Part shown: one piece after another, positions 61,241-64,000 of the stretch
Layout: every line of letters starts with the position of its first letter
Position numbering within the stretch: position 1 is the first letter of the stretch
Assembly (NCBI GenBank): GCA_951799425.1
Contig: OX637393.1
Coordinates: forward strand, 1,240,001 to 1,304,000
Length of the DNA: 64,000 nt
From: Ilex aquifolium
Lineage: Eukaryota > Streptophyta > Magnoliopsida > Aquifoliales > Aquifoliaceae
Reading direction: 5' to 3'
Made by a program: the position numbers and the translations under genes
The notes under the pieces: generated by a model
What the model saw: the letters and a program-made list of their open reading frames with translations, nothing else
Database searches by the model: none
What the model was told of the DNA's origin: nothing

Positions 61241-62067
61241 TCCGTTTGGTAGGAAGGATGAAAAGTATGAGAGATACTCTTTCTATCTTTCAAGAAAAGA
61301 AAATAAGAATGATACACTTTCTTACCTGTGTTTGGTTGGTTGGATGGAAAATAAAAATGACTAAATTTTTTTTTTTTTTTGTGCTGGCTAAGATTAGGGG
61401 TGACAATCGAGTCGTGTCGTGTCAGATTCGTATTGAGTCATTACGGGTTTGTGTTGAACATTAGTCAAACTTAACTCAACTCATTTAACTAATTGTGTCG
61501 TGTCGAATTGAGAGTTGACCTGTTTATTTTTATTTTTTTATTATTTATTATTTATTATTTATTATTTTATTATTTATTTTTAAAATTTAAAAATATATAT
61601 ATATATAAATACATATTTTATCATTGTATTTTTATATGAAATTAATGTATGTATAATATATGTATATATTAAAAGATATATAAACAAATAAGATACATTT
61701 CAACACAAATAATTAACTTTTTATCTACTTTCCTTTCAATTTTGGAGAGATTGATTTTGGTGAGTTGGAAGGAAAGTTAATTCATCCACTTTTCTATCCT
61801 TCCTACTTTCCTTTCTTACCAAACATGATGTTTTATCTATGAGAAATGCTATTTGAACCTAATTTAGGGACCTAATCTAGAGACCTAATAATGTACAACC
61901 ATTGGATTGGTTGTGGGGTCCATCTAACATTGTAACTTACAACTAATTCAATGGTTGCATTGAAACCACATCATTAGGTCCCCAAATAAGGTCCCTATAG
62001 CATTGCTCTCTATGGATCCCTCTCACTTTCCATGCTTTCATTTTTTCATCATACTAAACGGAGCATA
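61241..62067. mobile_element. hAT-like MITE with nested insertions
   Basis: The left terminus GCTCCGTTTGGTAGGAAGG and the right terminus CATACTAAACGGAGC are inverted, with further pairing of ATGAAAAGTATGAGAGA against CTCTCACTTTCCATGC. A dispersed GTCGTGTCGTGTC-type repeat (about 61385-61510) and a second MITE (61845-62004) appear to have inserted into it. No TSD was confirmed. Confidence 0.5.
61845..62004. mobile_element. MITE, AATGCTATT family, second copy
   Basis: 160 bp. The left arm AATGCTATTTGAACCTAATT and the right arm, read in reverse, AATGCTATAGGGACCTTATT are inverted repeats, continuing with GGGACCTAAT. The termini and spacing of GAC-TAAT words match the 35838-36022 element, so both probably belong to one family. 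Confidence 0.7.
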
Positions 62068-62139
62068 AGGGCGAGGAGGAGAAGGAAAAAAAATGCAAAC
62101 TCCTACCTGTATTTTAACATTTATTTGGTACATTCCACA

Positions 62140-62147
62140 TATATAAA
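62140..62147 (+). promoter_or_regulatory. TATA box of the MATE transporter gene
   Basis: TATATAAA lies 52-59 bp upstream of the ATG at 62199. A start about 30 bp downstream would give a leader of roughly 30 nt. It lies only about 70 bp from the right end of the hAT-like element. Confidence 0.6.
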
Positions 62148-62198
62148 CCGACAAAGATATGCTTGAAACCAACCTATTAGTCCATTGGAACAGGAACC

Positions 62199-63504
62199 AT
62201 GGAGTCCCAAGATGAGTTCCATCAACCCATCTTACAGTCTATACCGCCACTATCATCGCCGGAGCCACCATCCACCTCCTTGGAAGCAAGCTCGGAGCTC
62301 GAGAAAGTGCTGTCGGACACACAATTACCCAACTTCAAGCGTCTCCGTTTGGCCTCATGGATTGAAATTAAGCTTCTGTATAGACTTGCTGCTCCAGCAG
62401 TCATGGTTTACTTGATCAACAACTCCATGTCCTTGTCAACTCGGGTCTTCTCCGGCCAACTTGGCAACCTTGAGCTTGCTGCTGCCTCTCTTGGCAACCA
62501 AGGCATCCAATTGTTTTGCTATGGCCTCATGGTAACCCCCCCCCCCCCCCCCCCCCTCTTTCTCTATCTCTCTTCAAGCTCATAGTATCAGCTATCGACT
62601 CAGAGATACCACGGTATCACAAAACAGTATCGAACAATACGTTTGATATGCTAGATATGTACACATATATATACAAACAAATTAGACTATATGGTGTTAT
62701 TATTAATTGCTTGAGAGTCTTGTTTTACATAAAACCTAGAACAACATATTGGAACGAAAGTTATTGAATCGTATACAACTCAACCAACCCAAATTACAAT
62801 GGTATCGAACAATAATTTGAACCATGATTAGGGCATGATGAAATGCCTACACACATCTTTTTTTGGTTGCAGCTTGGTATGGGCAGTGCAGTGGAGACTT
62901 TGTGTGGCCAAGCTTATGGGGCCCACAGGTACGAAATGCTTGGAGTCTATCTCCAAAGAGCCACGGTGGTCCTCACCTTGACAGGACTCCCAATTGTTAT
63001 AATCTACGTACTCTCAAAACAAATCCTCCTCTTCCTCGGCGAACCAATGGCGGTGGCGTCGGCGGCAGCAGTTTTTGTCTACGGCCTCATCCCACAGATC
63101 TTCGCCTACGCCATCAACTTCCCCATACAAAAATTCCTCCAAGCACAAAGCATCGTGGCCCCAAGTGCCTATATTTCCCTAGCAACCCTGGGGGTGCACC
63201 TGTTGCTAAGCTGGGTCGTGGTGTACAAGATCGGACTAGGGTTGATAGGTGCATCACTGGTGCTGAGCTTATCATGGTGGATCATTGTGGTGGCCCAGTT
63301 TGTGTTCATATTGATGAGTGATCAGTGTAAGGCCACGTGGACTGGATTTCGATTGGAGGCTTTTTCTGGGCTGTGGGAGTTTGTGAAGTTGTCATCTGCA
63401 TCAGCTGTGATGCTGTGCTTGGAGACTTGGTATTTTCAGATACTAGTTTTGGTTGCAGGGTTGCTCAAAAACCCAGAGCTTGCTTTGGATTCTCTCTCTG
63501 TATG
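62199..63504 (+). CDS. DTX40: MATE efflux transporter, DETOXIFICATION 40-like (5' part)
   Basis: Two exons are visible: 62199-62531 and 62873-63504, in phase; the last ends at donor GTGAGT and the gene continues beyond the window. 321 residues are visible of an expected 500 or so. The N-terminus is cytosolic and Ser/Pro-rich, followed by [46 protein letters not shown] (first two membrane helices), [21 protein letters not shown], a MATE hallmark, [15 protein letters not shown], and helices to [16 protein letters not shown] proteins exchange organic solutes or flavonoids against H+ across the plasma membrane or tonoplast. The match to plant DTX40-type proteins is very close; the substrate of this one is unknown. 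A 21-base C run starts five bases after the first donor splice site. Confidence 0.93.
62536..62556. repeat. 21-base C homopolymer in MATE intron 1
   Basis: Begins five bases after the exon end (ATG|GTAAC...). It is followed by TCTTTCTCTATCTCTC. The true length may vary. Confidence 0.9.
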
Positions 63505-64000
63505 GTGAGTATAAGTTTTTTTTTTTTCATGGTTTCTTGGGCATGCATGGGCCAAAACCATTGCAATTTAGATCTAAAAGGCTGACCTAATAAATTACAA
63601 TCATGGTTTATTGGACATGGTATTTAGGTTTGTGCCGACTACTCCCTCAAACTCAGCAGTTGACTACCGTAGCTTGAGCTGCTGCTTGTTGGTCTTTGAT
63701 ATTGAGACGCATAGTTAAATGCTAACTTAAGTCGACATTTTAGATTCAAGTAACATTATTTTTCTTTCATCTTAGGGTTGGACCTCATATTTGTTCATTT
63801 TATCTAACTAATTAAGCTACCATTTGTTAACATTTTTTATAACAAATTTATTTCAAGTTGTTTACCCAAAATATATATATATATATATCAAGCGAATAAA
63901 TTAATTTTGTATGAACGATACATTACTAGGGTTCGAGTTCAAGAATCAGTTTTTTTTTTAAATTTGGATACCTATTATTGAGCTCTTAAACTTTGGTACC
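63505..64000 (+). other. intron 2 of the MATE gene (window ends inside it)
   Basis: Starts GTGAGT. No acceptor followed by a MATE-like exon was found before the window edge. A (TA)n tract is at 63872-63889. Confidence 0.7.

Overview
The window is nuclear DNA of a flowering plant, most likely a eudicot. Its genes are rich in GT-AG introns, and it holds a plant miR171 hairpin, a nucleus-encoded chloroplast ATP synthase gamma gene with a transit peptide, an S40-type senescence regulator, and abundant LTR, SINE, MULE and hAT-like elements in AT-rich intergenic DNA. I cannot name the species.

Layout. 1-4301: 3' part of a Ty3/gypsy element of the Tat/Retand type, with the pol C-terminus, an 82-bp tandem array, an intron-bearing antisense gene with its own TATA box, and a 3' LTR. 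5670-8733 (+): ANKRD13-like ankyrin/GPCR-chaperone protein. 9889-12990 (-): ATG8, five coding exons. 16261-16381 (+): MIR171 hairpin. 19940-21070 (-): ATPC1. 22045-27193 (-): decayed GON4L/YY1AP1-like gene with frameshifts, a stop and missing SANT exons. 28660-29530: possible solo LTR. 29940-32176: two abutting non-autonomous MULE-like elements, each with a perfect 9-bp target-site duplication (TSD). 36273-38030: nested hAT-like repeats carrying a G-rich minisatellite. 38433-39080 (+): S40/DUF584 gene. 42343-55222 (+): eight-exon GPI-anchored protein gene (At1g61900-like) with an antisense Ty1/copia element in its fourth intron. 59.8-61 kb: locally duplicated AT-rich repeats and long microsatellites. 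62199 to the window end (+): MATE transporter (DTX40-like), cut by the window edge.

The genes do not form a functional cluster. They are ordinary single-copy plant genes (autophagy, chloroplast energy, GPI-anchored surface protein, transporter, senescence regulator, miRNA) separated by transposons. The accessory material is the most informative part: a six-copy SINE family, five copies with matching TSDs; the paired MULE-like foldback elements that share an AATTTTAAT-rich interior but not their termini; and the antisense gene and tandem array of the Retand-like element. ATG8, ATPC1, the ANKRD13-like gene, the S40 gene, the GPI-protein gene and the visible part of the MATE gene read intact, so the lesions of the GON4L-like gene are probably real decay.
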